64,000 bases of DNA from Xanthomonas hyacinthi. GTDB lineage: Bacteria; Pseudomonadota; Gammaproteobacteria; Xanthomonadales; Xanthomonadaceae. Within the stretch, counting starts at the first letter, position 1. The number at the start of each line of letters is the position of its first letter. A model generated the notes under the pieces. It did not search any database, had not been told where the DNA came from, and worked only from the letters and a program-made list of their open reading frames with translations. Positions 1 to 8,997 of this stretch are shown piece after piece. The position numbers and the translations under genes were made by a program. The DNA lies in assembly GCF_009769165.1 (NCBI RefSeq), contig NZ_CP043476.1, forward strand, positions 4,843,001 through 4,907,000, written 5' to 3'.

Positions 1-1
1 C

Positions 2-367
2 GACCAGATGGTGCCCTCGATCAAACGCACCTCCGACCTGGTGCAGGAGATCACCGCCGCCTCCGAGGAACAGACCTCCGGCGTCGGCCAGATCAATGCC
101 GCGGTCGGCCAGCTCAACCAGACCACCCAGCAGGCCGCGTCCAACTCCGAGGAACTGGCCGCCACCGCCGAGGAAATGAGCGGCCAGGCCGAGCAGCTGC
201 AGCAGCTGATGAGCTTCTTCCGCACCAACCAGGCGGCGACGGCGCGGCGCCCGGTCGCGGTGCCGCGCGCCGGCAGGAAGGCGGCGCCCGCGCGGGCACG
301 CAGCTACGGCGAGGCCGGACTGGCGCTGGTGGCGGCGCCGGACGAACTCCACTTCGACAGCTTCTGA
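2..367 (+). CDS. Methyl-accepting chemotaxis protein, C-terminal end (partial)
   Basis: This is the last 121 codons of a chemoreceptor whose start lies before the window. The first 70 residues are the end of the MCP signalling coiled coil, with the typical heptad-rich helix containing EITAASEEQTSGVGQINAA and SEELAATAEEMS. A flexible, Arg/Ala/Pro-rich linker of about 35 residues follows, and the protein ends in DELHFDSF. The last five residues, HFDSF, fit the aromatic-x-x-aromatic pattern of the CheR/CheB-tethering pentapeptide (classical NWETF). The gene is followed after 9 bp by cheW and then by cheR and cheB, so it is probably the dedicated receptor of this operon. Ligand-binding and membrane parts are not visible. 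Confidence 0.93.
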   Translation, partial: DQMVPSIKRTSDLVQEITAASEEQTSGVGQINAAVGQLNQTTQQAASNSEELAATAEEMSGQAEQLQQLMSFFRTNQAATARRPVAVPRAGRKAAPARARSYGEAGLALVAAPDELHFDSF

Positions 368-376
368 GGACAGGCC

Positions 377-910
377 ATGACCGCTCACCCATCGACCGCA
401 CCGTTCGGCGCCGCCGATCTCGCCCCCGACCAGTTCCTGACCTTCCTGCTCGGCAAGGAGATGTTCGGCGTCGGCATCCTCGGCATCAAGGAAATCATCG
501 AGTACCGCACGCCGACCGACGTGCCGATGATGCCGCCGGCGCTGCGCGGGGTGATCAATCTGCGCGGCGCGGTGGTACCGGTGGTGGACCTGCAGCAGCG
601 CTTCGGCCGCGCCGCCAGCGACATCACCAAGCGCACCTGCATCGTCATCGTCGAAGTCGCCAACGGCAGCGAGCGCCAGGTGCTGGGGCTGCTGGTGGAC
701 GCGGTCAGCGAAGTGCTGGAGATCGCCGCCGCCGACATCGCCCCGGCCCCGGCCTTCGGCGCCGGCATCCGCCGCGACTTCATCCACGGCATGGGCAAGG
801 TCGGCGAGCGCTTCGTGATCCTGCTCGATGCCGATGCAGCGCTGTCCACCCAGGAGTTCGTCGCCATGGCCGGCATCGCGTCGGGGGTCGAGAAAGGCAT
901 GGCCGCCTGA
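377..910 (+). CDS. cheW: Chemotaxis coupling protein CheW
   Basis: A 177-residue CheW-domain protein, the adaptor that links chemoreceptors to the histidine kinase CheA. The domain fills residues 15-165, with the conserved LTFLLGKEMFGVGILGIKEI start, the GVINLRGAVVPVVDL core and a second strand pair around LGLLVDAVSEVL. It begins 9 bp after the receptor gene, with GAGGA just upstream of the ATG. No CheA gene lies in the window; it is presumably upstream. The length is typical of single-domain CheW proteins. Confidence 0.96.
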   Translation: MTAHPSTAPFGAADLAPDQFLTFLLGKEMFGVGILGIKEIIEYRTPTDVPMMPPALRGVINLRGAVVPVVDLQQRFGRAASDITKRTCIVIVEVANGSERQVLGLLVDAVSEVLEIAAADIAPAPAFGAGIRRDFIHGMGKVGERFVILLDADAALSTQEFVAMAGIASGVEKGMAA

Positions 911-970
911 GTTCCCCGCACGGCGTGGCGCATCGCGCCGCGCCCGCCCTTGTCCACCGACGGAATCCGC

Positions 971-2227
971 ATGCCGCTCGTCCACGAAATCGCCACGCTC
1001 CGCCAGTTCGACACGGTCCTGGTCGTCGACGACAGCCAGGTCCAGCGCGAACACGCGCTGGCGTTGTGCCTGCGGCTGGGCGCGGTGGCGGTCGAAGGCG
1101 TGGCCGACGGCCATGCCGCGCTGGCGCGGATCGCCCAGGGGCCGCCGCCGGGGCTGCTGATCGTGGACCTGGAAATGCCCGGCATGGACGGCGTGCAGTT
1201 GCTCGACGCCCTGGCCCGCTGCAACCTGCGGGTGCCGATCGTGGTCGCCTCGCAGCGCGGCGCGGCGCTGATCGACTCGGTGCTGCAGGTCGGCCGCGCC
1301 AGCGGCCTGCAGGTGCTGGCCGGCCTGGAGAAACCGCTGCGCGCGGCCGAACTCGACGCGGCCTTGCAGGCGCACCCGCCGCAACTCGCGCCGGCCGCGC
1401 GCAACGACGCCAGCCTGGGCGATGCGACCGACGCGGCGATGCTGCACGAGGCGCTGCGCCGCGGCGACATCGAAGTGGCGTACCAGCCCAAGGTGGACAT
1501 GCGCAGCGGCCAGGTCAGCGGCGTGGAAGCGCTGGCGCGCTGGCGGCATCCGCAGAACGGGCAGATCGCACCGGACCGCTTCATCGCCCTGGCCGAACGC
1601 GAAGGCTTGATCCACGCGCTGACCGCCAGCGTCGCCGACCAGGCGATGGCGCGGCTGGCGACCTGGAAGCAGTCCGGCTTCCGCCTGACCCTGGCGATCA
1701 ACCTGTCGCCGTGCCTGTTGCAGGACCCGGGACTGCTCGACGAACTGCACAGCCAACTGCGCCGCCACGGGCTGGTGCCGGCCGACGTGATCCTGGAGAT
1801 CACCGAAAGCTCGCTGGTCCAGGCCAGCGCGCTGGGCATGCTGGCGCGGCTGCGGCTGCAGGGCTTCGGCCTGTCGCTGGACGACTACGGCACCGGCTTT
1901 TCCTCGCTGCAACAGCTGACCCGCATCCCCTTCACCGAACTGAAGATCGACCGCATCTTCGTGCACGACGCGCACCGCAGCCGCAACCTGCGCACCGTGC
2001 TGGAATCGGCGCTGGGCATGGCCCAGCGGCTGGGCCTGAGCACCGTTGCCGAAGGCATCGAAACGGTGGAGGACTGGCAACTGCTGCAGGAACTGGGCTG
2101 CGACCTGGGCCAGGGCTATCTGCTGGCGCGGCCGATGGGCGGCGGCGCGCTGACCACCTGGCTGCTCGAGCACCAGGCCCGGCTGCACGAACACGGCCCC
2201 ACCGCGGCGCAAGCGCCGCATCACTGA
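971..2227 (+). CDS. REC-EAL response regulator, predicted c-di-GMP phosphodiesterase
   Basis: A 418-residue two-domain protein. Residues 13-130 form a receiver domain with the acidic pair in VLVVDDS and phospho-acceptor Asp66 in IVDLEMPG. Residues about 160-410 form an EAL domain whose signature residues are all present: VEALARW, AINLS, EITES, LDDYGTGFSSL, LKIDR and VAEGIET. It should therefore hydrolyse c-di-GMP to pGpG under phosphorylation control, possibly by the chemotaxis kinase. It sits between cheW and cheR, which suggests co-transcription and a link between chemotaxis and c-di-GMP. The ATG at 971 is preferred; a TTG at 950 would add seven residues but has no better ribosome site. Confidence 0.92.
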   Translation: MPLVHEIATLRQFDTVLVVDDSQVQREHALALCLRLGAVAVEGVADGHAALARIAQGPPPGLLIVDLEMPGMDGVQLLDALARCNLRVPIVVASQRGAALIDSVLQVGRASGLQVLAGLEKPLRAAELDAALQAHPPQLAPAARNDASLGDATDAAMLHEALRRGDIEVAYQPKVDMRSGQVSGVEALARWRHPQNGQIAPDRFIALAEREGLIHALTASVADQAMARLATWKQSGFRLTLAINLSPCLLQDPGLLDELHSQLRRHGLVPADVILEITESSLVQASALGMLARLRLQGFGLSLDDYGTGFSSLQQLTRIPFTELKIDRIFVHDAHRSRNLRTVLESALGMAQRLGLSTVAEGIETVEDWQLLQELGCDLGQGYLLARPMGGGALTTWLLEHQARLHEHGPTAAQAPHH

Positions 2228-2240
2228 CTCCCGGACCACC

Positions 2241-3047
2241 ATGACCAGCACCGACACCATCACCGAGCAGGAATTCGGCAAGTTCCAGCGCTTCATCTTC
2301 GACGCCGCCGGCATCACCATTTCCCCGGCCAAGAAGGCGATGCTGTGCGGGCGCCTGGGCAAGCGCCTGAAGGCGCATTCGCTGCAGACCTACACCCAGT
2401 ACCTGAAGCTGCTGGAAAGCCGCGAAGGCGGCGCCGAGGTGCAGACCGCGATCGACCTGCTGACCACCAACGAAACCTATTTCTTCCGCGAACCCAAGCA
2501 CTTCGACCTGCTGCGCAAGCTGGCCGGCGAGCACAAGGGCAATGCGCCGTTCCGCATCTGGAGCGCGGCCAGTTCCACCGGCGAGGAGGCCTACAGCATG
2601 GCGATGGTGCTGGACGACGCGCTGCAGGGCCGCCCCTACGAAGTGGTCGGCACCGACATCAGCACCCGCGTGCTGGCCAAGGCGCGCAGCGGCCACTATC
2701 CGCTGCAGCGCATCGAACACATGCCGCCGGCGCTGCTCAAGCGCTACTGCCTGAAGGGCCGCGGCGAGTACGAAGGCAGCCTGCTGATCGACCGCAAGCT
2801 GCGCGACAACGTGCGCTTCCTGCATGCCAACCTCAATACCGCGCTGCCCAACCTCGGCCAGTTCGACGTGATCTTCCTGCGCAACGTGATGATCTACTTC
2901 AACGGCCAGACCAAGCGCGAAGTGGTCGCGCGGGTGCTGTCCACGCTCAAGCGCGGCGGCATCTTCTGCATCGGCCATTCGGAAAGCCTGAACGAGGTCA
3001 ACAACGAGGTCGTGCAGGTGGCGCCGGCGGTGTACCGCAAGCCATGA
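2241..3047 (+). CDS. cheR: Chemotaxis protein methyltransferase CheR
   Basis: A 268-residue S-adenosylmethionine-dependent O-methyltransferase that methylates receptor glutamates for adaptation. The N-terminal helical domain (about 1-70) is followed by the Rossmann-like catalytic domain with [10 protein letters not shown], the SAM-binding loop [20 protein letters not shown] and the NVMIYF segment near residue 217. Length and motif order are those of the family. It begins 13 bp after the REC-EAL gene and is followed 31 bp later by cheB. The HFDSF end of the receptor encoded upstream is a plausible docking site for this enzyme. Confidence 0.96.
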   Translation: MTSTDTITEQEFGKFQRFIFDAAGITISPAKKAMLCGRLGKRLKAHSLQTYTQYLKLLESREGGAEVQTAIDLLTTNETYFFREPKHFDLLRKLAGEHKGNAPFRIWSAASSTGEEAYSMAMVLDDALQGRPYEVVGTDISTRVLAKARSGHYPLQRIEHMPPALLKRYCLKGRGEYEGSLLIDRKLRDNVRFLHANLNTALPNLGQFDVIFLRNVMIYFNGQTKREVVARVLSTLKRGGIFCIGHSESLNEVNNEVVQVAPAVYRKP

Positions 3048-3078
3048 GCACCGCTGCCGCTACTCAAAGGAACGACCG

Positions 3079-4149
3079 ATGACGACGACGATCAAGGCCA
3101 TGGTGGTCGACGATTCGGCGGTGGTGCGCCAGGTGCTGGTGGCGGTGCTCAACGAAGCGCCCGGCATCGAGGTGATCGCCGCGGCCGCCGATCCGCTGCT
3201 GGCGATGGACAAGATGCGCCAGCAATGGCCGGACGTGATCGTGCTGGACGTGGAAATGCCGAAGATGGACGGCATCACCTTCCTGCGCAAGATCATGAGC
3301 GAGCGCCCCACCCCGGTGGTGATCTGCTCCACGCTCACCGAGAAGGGCGCGCGGGTGACCATGGACGCGCTGGCCGCCGGCGCGGTGGCGGTGGTGACCA
3401 AGCCCAAGCTCGGCCTGAAGCAGTTCCTCACCGACTCGGCCGAGGAACTGGTGGCCACGGTGCGCAGCGCCGCGCGCGCCAACGTCAAGCGCCTGGCCGC
3501 ACGCAACGCCGCGCCGCCGGTGGAAGCGGAGGTCAAGCACAGCGCCGACGTGATCCTGCCGGCGCAGGGCGGACGCCCGCTGGCGCAGACCACCGAACGG
3601 GTGATCGCGATCGGCACCTCCACCGGCGGCACCCAGGCGCTGGAGGAAGTGCTGACCGCACTGCCGCGGGTCAGCCCCGGCATCGTCATCGTCCAGCACA
3701 TGCCGGAGAAGTTCACCGCCGCGTTCGCCGCGCGGCTGGACACGCTGTGCCACATTTCGGTGAAGGAAGCGGCCAACAACGACCGCGTGGTCCCGGGCCG
3801 CGCGCTGATCGCGCCCGGCGGCAAGCACATGCTGCTGCGCCGCAGCGGCGCGCAGTATTTCGTCGAGGTGGTGGACGGGCCGCCGGTGAACCGGCACCGG
3901 CCGTCGGTGGACGTGCTGTTCCGCTCCGCCGCGCGCGCCGCCGGCGCCAATGCGCTGGGCATCATCATGACCGGCATGGGCGACGACGGCGCGGTCGGCC
4001 TGCTGGAGATGCGCCAGGCCGGCGCGCGCACCGTGGCCCAGGACGAACAGAGCAGCGTGGTGTTCGGCATGCCCAAGGAAGCGATCAAGCGCGGCGGCGC
4101 GGAGAAGATCCTGCCGCTGGGATCGATGGCGCGCGAAATCGTGCAGTAG
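3079..4149 (+). CDS. cheB: Chemotaxis protein-glutamate methylesterase/deamidase CheB
   Basis: A 356-residue response regulator with an effector methylesterase domain, which removes methyl groups from receptors and deamidates receptor glutamines. The receiver domain (residues 5-120) carries [10 protein letters not shown] and phospho-acceptor Asp57 in [11 protein letters not shown]. The catalytic domain (about 170-350) shows the nucleophile Ser181 in GTSTGGT, the His in QHMPEKF and the Asp in [15 protein letters not shown] lies at a good distance before the ATG. It is the last gene of the chemotaxis operon here; a 62-bp hairpin repeat follows 36 bp after the stop codon. Confidence 0.97.
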   Translation: MTTTIKAMVVDDSAVVRQVLVAVLNEAPGIEVIAAAADPLLAMDKMRQQWPDVIVLDVEMPKMDGITFLRKIMSERPTPVVICSTLTEKGARVTMDALAAGAVAVVTKPKLGLKQFLTDSAEELVATVRSAARANVKRLAARNAAPPVEAEVKHSADVILPAQGGRPLAQTTERVIAIGTSTGGTQALEEVLTALPRVSPGIVIVQHMPEKFTAAFAARLDTLCHISVKEAANNDRVVPGRALIAPGGKHMLLRRSGAQYFVEVVDGPPVNRHRPSVDVLFRSAARAAGANALGIIMTGMGDDGAVGLLEMRQAGARTVAQDEQSSVVFGMPKEAIKRGGAEKILPLGSMAREIVQ

Positions 4150-4185
4150 CTCGGCTAGCGCGGTTTCGGGTTAGGCTGCCGTTAC

Positions 4186-4247
4186 TTGTGCGACTTCAGT
4201 CGCGACGGGCTTTATCGGTAAGGCCCGTCGCGACTGAAGTCGCACAA
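4186..4247. repeat. REP-type inverted repeat downstream of cheB
   Basis: A near-perfect inverted repeat whose 25-bp arms are built around GCGACTTCAGTCGCGACGGG, separated by a 12-base loop. The same GACTTCAGTCGC unit recurs at about 8940, 10060, 12710 and 63180, and a GGCTTCAGCC variant occurs at 15771 and 55168. It is an extragenic palindrome family of Xanthomonadaceae and may end cheB transcription. Confidence 0.85.
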
Positions 4248-4608
4248 TGCGCAGCTTGGCGCAGCTTGCACCGCTACACCTGCGACTCCACCGGCTACCA
4301 GCCGATCTGGCGCCGCGGCACGCCGCCAGATCCCCGCTTCCGGCTCGCGCTCCCAGGTCTGCGGCGGCCGCGCTGCTGCAGGCCGAAGGCGAACGCCTGC
4401 ACGGCCGCGACGAGGCACAGGCCGACGCCTTGCCGCTGTACCGCGACGACGCGCCGCCGCCGTCGCGGCAGGCGCAGACCCTGGCCTTCGTGCGCTGCTT
4501 CGCCGCGGCCAACCGCGGCGAAGGCGAGATGCGGGTGTGGGTGGACGCGGGCGGCGACGGTTGACGGCGCCTTGCGCGCTCACGGCTCCGGCAGGATCTG
4601 CTGGCGTG
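4248..4608. other. Gene-poor interval with a possible decayed reading frame
   Basis: No confident gene is seen. A forward frame from 4247 to 4564 could encode 105 residues. Its last third (AFVRCFAAANRGEGEMRV) looks protein-like, but the first part is Arg/Ala/Pro-rich and begins inside the hairpin repeat. It may be the tail of a degraded gene. No function can be assigned. Confidence 0.35.
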
Positions 4609-5358
4609 CTACCTGGCCTTGCCCTGGTTGGCCACGGCCTCGGCCGCCTTCTTCGCCGCTTCCGGATCGCCGAGATAGCGGTAGGACTGCACCTTCAATT
4701 CGTCGTCCAGTTCGAACAACAGCGGGATGCCGGTGGGGATGTTGAGCTCCAGGATTTCCTCGCGCGAGACGCCGTTCAAATACTTGTACAGCGCGCGCAG
4801 CGAGTTGCCGTGCGCGGTGACCAGCACGGTCTGCCCGGCCTTCAGCTGCGGCGCGATCGCATCGTGCCAGTACGGCAGCACGCGCTCGAGCGTGGTCGCC
4901 AGCGACTCGGTGGCCGGCAGCGCGTTGCGGTCGAGGGTGGCGTAGCGGCGATCGTGCAGCGGATGGCCCGGATCGGCGGCGTCCATCGGCGGCGGCGGAA
5001 TGTCGTAGGAACGGCGCCAGATCTTGACCTGCTCCTCGCCGTGCCTGGCCGCGGTCTCGGCCTTGTCCAGGCCCTGCAGGCCGCCGTAGTGGCGCTCGTT
5101 GAGGCGCCAGCTCTTGTGCACCGGCAGCCAGTCCTGGTCCAGTTCCTTCAATGCGCCCTGCAGGGTGTGGATGGCGCGCTTGAGCACCGAGGTATGCGCC
5201 ACGTCGAACTGCAGCCCCTCCTCGCGCAGCAGGCGGCCGGCGGCGGCGGCTTCCTGGCGGCCCTGCTCGGTGAGATCCACGTCCACCCAGCCGGTGAAGC
5301 GGTTATCCAGGTTCCACTGGCTCTGGCCATGGCGCAACAGTACGAGTTTGCGGGTCAC
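4609..5358 (-). CDS. gpmA: 2,3-bisphosphoglycerate-dependent phosphoglycerate mutase
   Basis: A 249-residue cytosolic glycolytic enzyme that interconverts 3- and 2-phosphoglycerate. The phosphohistidine His10 lies in [10 protein letters not shown], followed by the substrate-binding [15 protein letters not shown], the ERHYGGLQG motif with the acid/base Glu, and the second His in [10 protein letters not shown]. Length matches the E. coli enzyme. The C-terminal tail is rich in Ala and Lys. It is transcribed alone, convergent with the chemotaxis operon. Confidence 0.97.
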   Translation of the reverse strand: MTRKLVLLRHGQSQWNLDNRFTGWVDVDLTEQGRQEAAAAGRLLREEGLQFDVAHTSVLKRAIHTLQGALKELDQDWLPVHKSWRLNERHYGGLQGLDKAETAARHGEEQVKIWRRSYDIPPPPMDAADPGHPLHDRRYATLDRNALPATESLATTLERVLPYWHDAIAPQLKAGQTVLVTAHGNSLRALYKYLNGVSREEILELNIPTGIPLLFELDDELKVQSYRYLGDPEAAKKAAEAVANQGKAR

Positions 5359-5712
5359 TGCGACGGTCTCCGTTGGGGGGAATGCGTGGGTCGTGCGGCC
5401 CTGGATTGTAGCGGGATGTGACGGCTGGGAATGGGGAAATGGGAATGGGGAATGGGAAACGGCCTGGCGTTCCAGCGCGCCTTGCCGTCTGGCGATCTGT
5501 CGCGGCTGAAGCCGCTCCTAAAAGGCGGGCCGGGCTGGCGCTACGCCGGAACGCAAGCGGATCGGCGCTGACGACCGTCACCCTCTTGTCGAGACCGCGA
5601 CCTCTCGTCGCCAGGCATCGATCAGGAACCTGCTTCAACGATTCCCCATTCCCGTTTCCCCATTCCCAGCTCCTCCACGCCACAGCCACGACCACCGCGC
5701 GATCATCGCCAC
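5359..5712. repeat. Intergenic repeats between gpmA and nfi
   Basis: The interval between two divergent genes holds a GGGAATGGGGAAATGGG-type tract at about 5425-5460, a half copy of the GGCTGAAGCCGCTCCTA hairpin unit at about 5500-5525, and the complement of the purine tract at 5640-5670. No reading frame is convincing. Promoters for gpmA and nfi should lie here, but none is clear. Confidence 0.6.
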
Positions 5713-6441
5713 ATGGACACTCCTTCGCACAAGGTCTTCGGCGACTGGGACGGCAGCCTCATGCAGGCGCGGGCGCTGCAGGCCACGCTGGCCAGGCAGG
5801 TACGGCTGCAGGACGAAGTGGCGGACCCGCCGCGCTGGCTGGCCGGGTTCGATGTCGGTTTCGAGGACGAAGGCCGCATCACCCGCGCCGCGGCGGTGCT
5901 GATCGACGCCGAAACCTTGCAGCCGCAGCAGGCCGAGATCGCCCGCGTGCCGACCTCGATGCCCTACGTGCCGGGCCTGCTGAGCTTTCGCGAACTGCCG
6001 GCGCTGCTGGCCGCGCTGGGCTTGCTGCGGCAGCGCCCGGACCTGGTGTTCGTCGACGGCCAGGGCATCGCCCATCCGCGCCGGCTCGGCATCGCCGCGC
6101 ACTTCGGCGTGGTCAGCGGCCTGCCCAGCATCGGCGTGGCCAAGAAGTTGCTGGCCGGGCGCTATGACGAACCCGGGCCGCAGGCCGGCGAACGCAGCCC
6201 GATCGTGCACCGCGGCGAGACCGTCGGCTGGGCGCTGCGCAGCAAGCCGCGCTGCAATCCGTTGATCGTCTCGCCCGGCCACCGCGTCGCGGTGGACAGC
6301 GCGCTGCACTGGACCCTGCGCTACCTGCGCGGCTACCGGCTGCCGGAGCCGACCCGCCTGGCCGACCGGCTGGCCTCGCGCCGCGGCGAGGTGGCGGTGC
6401 AGGCCGCCGGTATCATCGGTCGATCACGGCTTTTACTCTAG
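5713..6441 (+). CDS. nfi: Endonuclease V (deoxyinosine 3'-endonuclease)
   Basis: A 242-residue DNA repair nuclease that nicks DNA one base 3' of deoxyinosine. Family motifs are clear: AGFDVGFED with the first metal-binding Asp, [30 protein letters not shown] with the second catalytic Asp, [11 protein letters not shown], and a late [15 protein letters not shown] segment. Length is slightly above the E. coli protein. Its stop codon shares the tetranucleotide CTAG with the stop of the convergent gene on the other strand (6438-6441). Confidence 0.95.
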   Translation: MDTPSHKVFGDWDGSLMQARALQATLARQVRLQDEVADPPRWLAGFDVGFEDEGRITRAAAVLIDAETLQPQQAEIARVPTSMPYVPGLLSFRELPALLAALGLLRQRPDLVFVDGQGIAHPRRLGIAAHFGVVSGLPSIGVAKKLLAGRYDEPGPQAGERSPIVHRGETVGWALRSKPRCNPLIVSPGHRVAVDSALHWTLRYLRGYRLPEPTRLADRLASRRGEVAVQAAGIIGRSRLLL

Positions 6442-6884
6442 TTGCCTATGAAGTGTGCGTATGCGACCTGGATGCCGTCAGCGGCGATCGTGATATCCGC
6501 TACATTATCGGGCTCGTTGGCCTTCATCGTGAACTGGAGGCTGACGCCAGGTATGCCGGTTCCTTCGGCGCAATCTCTGGACGACATGCCGATCGCCAGA
6601 TAATCCGTATTGTTAAGCGGCAGCGGCGGCGGCGGTAATATGAAATAAGTTGGTACTCCATATTTGGCGGCATAGCAATCCCTGGACCCTTCATGCTCCA
6701 GCATCAGCGCTTCTGCATTCCACAGGGTATTGTCGACAACGAGGAACAATTCCCTATGGTCAACAGGATTTTTTTCCGCATGTGCCAACGCGGCAGCAAA
6801 CGACGCCAGCGGCAGCACGATCCACAGTATGGCCTTGACGGTGTTGCCATGCTTCGACGAGTGGTTCATCTGGATGTTTTCCAT
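6438..6884 (-). CDS. Hypothetical secreted protein, atypical composition
   Basis: A 148-residue protein (start at 6884; Met at 6869 is an alternative). An N-terminal hydrophobic segment with [19 protein letters not shown] ending in a signal peptidase-like AHA/E site predicts export. The mature part has a proline run ([10 protein letters not shown]), two Cys in SRDCYA and SRDCAEG, and no domain I recognise. The DNA is much less GC-rich than its neighbours and uses A/T-ending codons, which suggests recent acquisition. It is convergent with nfi and overlaps it only at the shared CTAG. Function is unknown. Confidence 0.72.
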   Translation of the reverse strand: MENIQMNHSSKHGNTVKAILWIVLPLASFAAALAHAEKNPVDHRELFLVVDNTLWNAEALMLEHEGSRDCYAAKYGVPTYFILPPPPLPLNNTDYLAIGMSSRDCAEGTGIPGVSLQFTMKANEPDNVADITIAADGIQVAYAHFIGN

Positions 6885-7258
6885 TTCAAGGGGATGGATG
6901 CAGCGAACGCGCTGCGATGCTGCGGCAAGGCCGGTGCCGGCCTTGCCGCAGCGCTCGATTATTGCCATACGCCGACGATCATTGAATTCAAAAGTTACAA
7001 AACTGCAGACAAGAAAGGAGCGCTCTTCGGCACTATGCGATTTCGCTCCTGCATGCCGGCCACGCATGCCGTTTGCGCATCGCATGCCACCACCGACGCC
7101 GTGGCGACCCGCAGCGCGCTGCGGGACCACGCAGCAGCACGCCGTCTCACAGAAGAAAACGCCACGGTCCGGGACAATCCGTCTTGCCGCCGCGCTCCCA
7201 CCGCGACGGCCGCGCATGCGAAGCTCGTGCACCTGTTCCCCGCTCCGCGAGGCCGCGC
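6885..7258. other. Intergenic region of lowered GC
   Basis: Divergent spacer between the secreted protein (minus) and the pirin gene (plus). The left half, to about 7080, keeps the lower GC of the adjacent orphan gene. No convincing gene, hairpin or repeat is seen. Confidence 0.5.
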
Positions 7259-8128
7259 ATGCCCACCCTGATCGCTCCCCGCGTCCACGACATCGGCGGC
7301 TTCGAAGTGCGCCGCGCGGTGCCCAGCCTGCAGGCGCGCAGCGTCGGCCCGTTCGTGTTCGTCGACCACATGGGCCCGGCGATCTTCGCACCCGGCCGCG
7401 GCGTGGACGTGCGCCCGCATCCGCATATCGGCCTGGCCACGGTGACCTTCCTGTGGTCCGGCGAGATCGGCCACCGCGATACGCTCGGCTCGGACCAGGT
7501 GATCCGCGCCGGCGACGTCAACTGGATGACCGCCGGCCGCGGCATCGCCCATTCCGAGCGCACGCCCACGCCGCTGCGCGCGCAGCCGCACCCGCTGCAC
7601 GGCATGCAGACCTGGGTGGCGCTGCCGAAATCGGCCGAGGAAACCGCCCCGGCGTTCTACCACCACGCCGCCGCCAGCCTGCCGCAGCAGCGCCGCGACG
7701 GCGTGTGGCTGCGGGTGATCGCCGGCCGCGCCTACGGCGAGGAATCGCCGGTCAAGGTGTTCGCCGACACGCTGAACGTGGCGCTGGACCTGGACGCGGA
7801 TGCGCAGATCGACCTGGACAGCGGCCACGTGCAGCGCTCGCTGTATGTGCTGGAAGGCGAGGCGCAGCTGGACGGCGTGGACATCCCCGCACGCTACCTG
7901 GTACTGCCCGAACCCGGCGCACGCGGCCGGCTGCGCGCCAAGACCCCGCTGAAGGCGATGCTGATGGGCGGCGAGCCGCTGGACGGGCCGCGCCACCTGT
8001 GGTGGAACTTCGTGTCCAGCTCCACCGAGCGCATCGAGCAGGCCAAGCAGGACTGGCGCGAAGGCCGCTTCGGGCTGATCCCCGGCGACGACCAGGAATT
8101 CATCCCGCTGCCCGAGCCGGGCAAATAG
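7259..8128 (+). CDS. Pirin family protein
   Basis: A 289-residue bicupin of the pirin family. The N-terminal cupin contains the metal-binding pattern HPHIGLATVTF and HRDTLGSDQ, followed by NWMTAGRGIAHSERTP, a hallmark of the family. The C-terminal cupin (about 160-280) holds the YVLEGEAQLDG turn and ends in DDQEFIPLPE. Some pirins have quercetin dioxygenase activity; substrate here is not known. ATG 7259 is chosen because homology begins there; an upstream in-frame ATG (7073) would add low-quality Arg/His-rich sequence. A second, broken pirin lies at 8998-9856. Confidence 0.92.
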   Translation: MPTLIAPRVHDIGGFEVRRAVPSLQARSVGPFVFVDHMGPAIFAPGRGVDVRPHPHIGLATVTFLWSGEIGHRDTLGSDQVIRAGDVNWMTAGRGIAHSERTPTPLRAQPHPLHGMQTWVALPKSAEETAPAFYHHAAASLPQQRRDGVWLRVIAGRAYGEESPVKVFADTLNVALDLDADAQIDLDSGHVQRSLYVLEGEAQLDGVDIPARYLVLPEPGARGRLRAKTPLKAMLMGGEPLDGPRHLWWNFVSSSTERIEQAKQDWREGRFGLIPGDDQEFIPLPEPGK

Positions 8129-8437
8129 GCCCCGCCGGCGCGATGCCGCTGGGCGCGCGGGGCCGCTGCCCGCATCGCATCCAGGCAAACCCCTGCTGCA
8201 CGGGCGCCGGATCGGCCGCACCTCGATCCGCATTCCAATTGTCAAGTGCCGCCCGCTGGGCTATGGTTCCGACAGCGGCCGGGCAACGCAGCCGCACACC
8301 GGGACACGCATTGCGCAGGGGCATGCACTGCACGCGGATCCCGCAATGGAATGAGGGTGACGTGCCGTGCCGGCCTGCGTCGGCGTGCGCTGAAGATCGA
8401 TGCCGCCGCGTTGCGGCGGCGCATGGGGACATCGCGA
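8129..8437. other. Intergenic spacer without recognised gene
   Basis: No repeat or hairpin of the local families is seen. A frame continuous with the downstream secreted protein starts at 8246, but its extra N-terminus is Arg-rich and lacks a signal peptide at the right place, so it is treated as non-coding. Confidence 0.5.
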
Positions 8438-8908
8438 ATGAGGGTTGCACACCGGCTCACCGGCCTGTCGCTCCTGCCCGCCATGCTGGCGGCGGCCATG
8501 GCCATGGCGCAGCAGGCGCAGAACTGCCCGTCGCTGCCGCCGCAGGCCAACCTGCAGTGGAACCAGCGCAGCGACAAGGGCTTCATCGTGTGCCGCGCGA
8601 CGGCCGCCGACGGCCGCCAGGTGCTGGGCATGATGCTGACCTCGCGCGACCCGAACATCCCGCTGGCGCGCAATCTACGCGAAGAGAAAGGCAGCATCGC
8701 CGGCGAGAGCGTGCACTGGTACCGGCCCGATCTGGGTGGGGTCGATGCGCCGGGCCTGGCCTCGCGCCGGGTCACCGTGGTCGAGCTGAGCAAGAACCGC
8801 TACGCGCAGGTCTGGATCGATGCCGGCGACGTGCAGGAACTGCAATCGCTGCAGTCGCTGGTGCAGGGCCTGGACATGCGCCCGACCAGCGTGGCGCTGG
8901 ATCGCTGA
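8438..8908 (+). CDS. Hypothetical exported protein
   Basis: A 156-residue protein with an N-terminal signal peptide (basic MRVAHR, then LTGLSLLPAMLAAAMAMAQ). The mature part begins AQNCPSLPPQ and has two Cys (in QNCPS and FIVCRA) that could form a disulfide in the periplasm. No known domain is recognised. ATG 8438 is preferred because GGGGA lies eight bases upstream; ATG 8423 would add five residues. It stands alone between the pirin gene and a half hairpin repeat. Confidence 0.75.
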   Translation: MRVAHRLTGLSLLPAMLAAAMAMAQQAQNCPSLPPQANLQWNQRSDKGFIVCRATAADGRQVLGMMLTSRDPNIPLARNLREEKGSIAGESVHWYRPDLGGVDAPGLASRRVTVVELSKNRYAQVWIDAGDVQELQSLQSLVQGLDMRPTSVALDR

Positions 8909-8936
8909 GGCTGGCTGGCTTTCGGCGCATGAACCC

Positions 8937-8982
8937 TTGTGGGAGCGACTTCAGTCGCGACGGGCTTTACCGGGAAGACCCG
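8937..8982. repeat. Half REP element
   Basis: One arm of the TTGTGGGAGCGACTTCAGTC family followed by the usual GGGCTTTACCGGGAAG loop and only a stub of the second arm, so this copy is eroded. Confidence 0.75.
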
Positions 8983-8997
8983 CAGCTCAGAAAAACG

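Noticed and set aside
385..1839. Minus-strand frame across cheW and the REC-EAL gene
   Set aside because: Ser/Arg-rich shadow of two well-marked genes.
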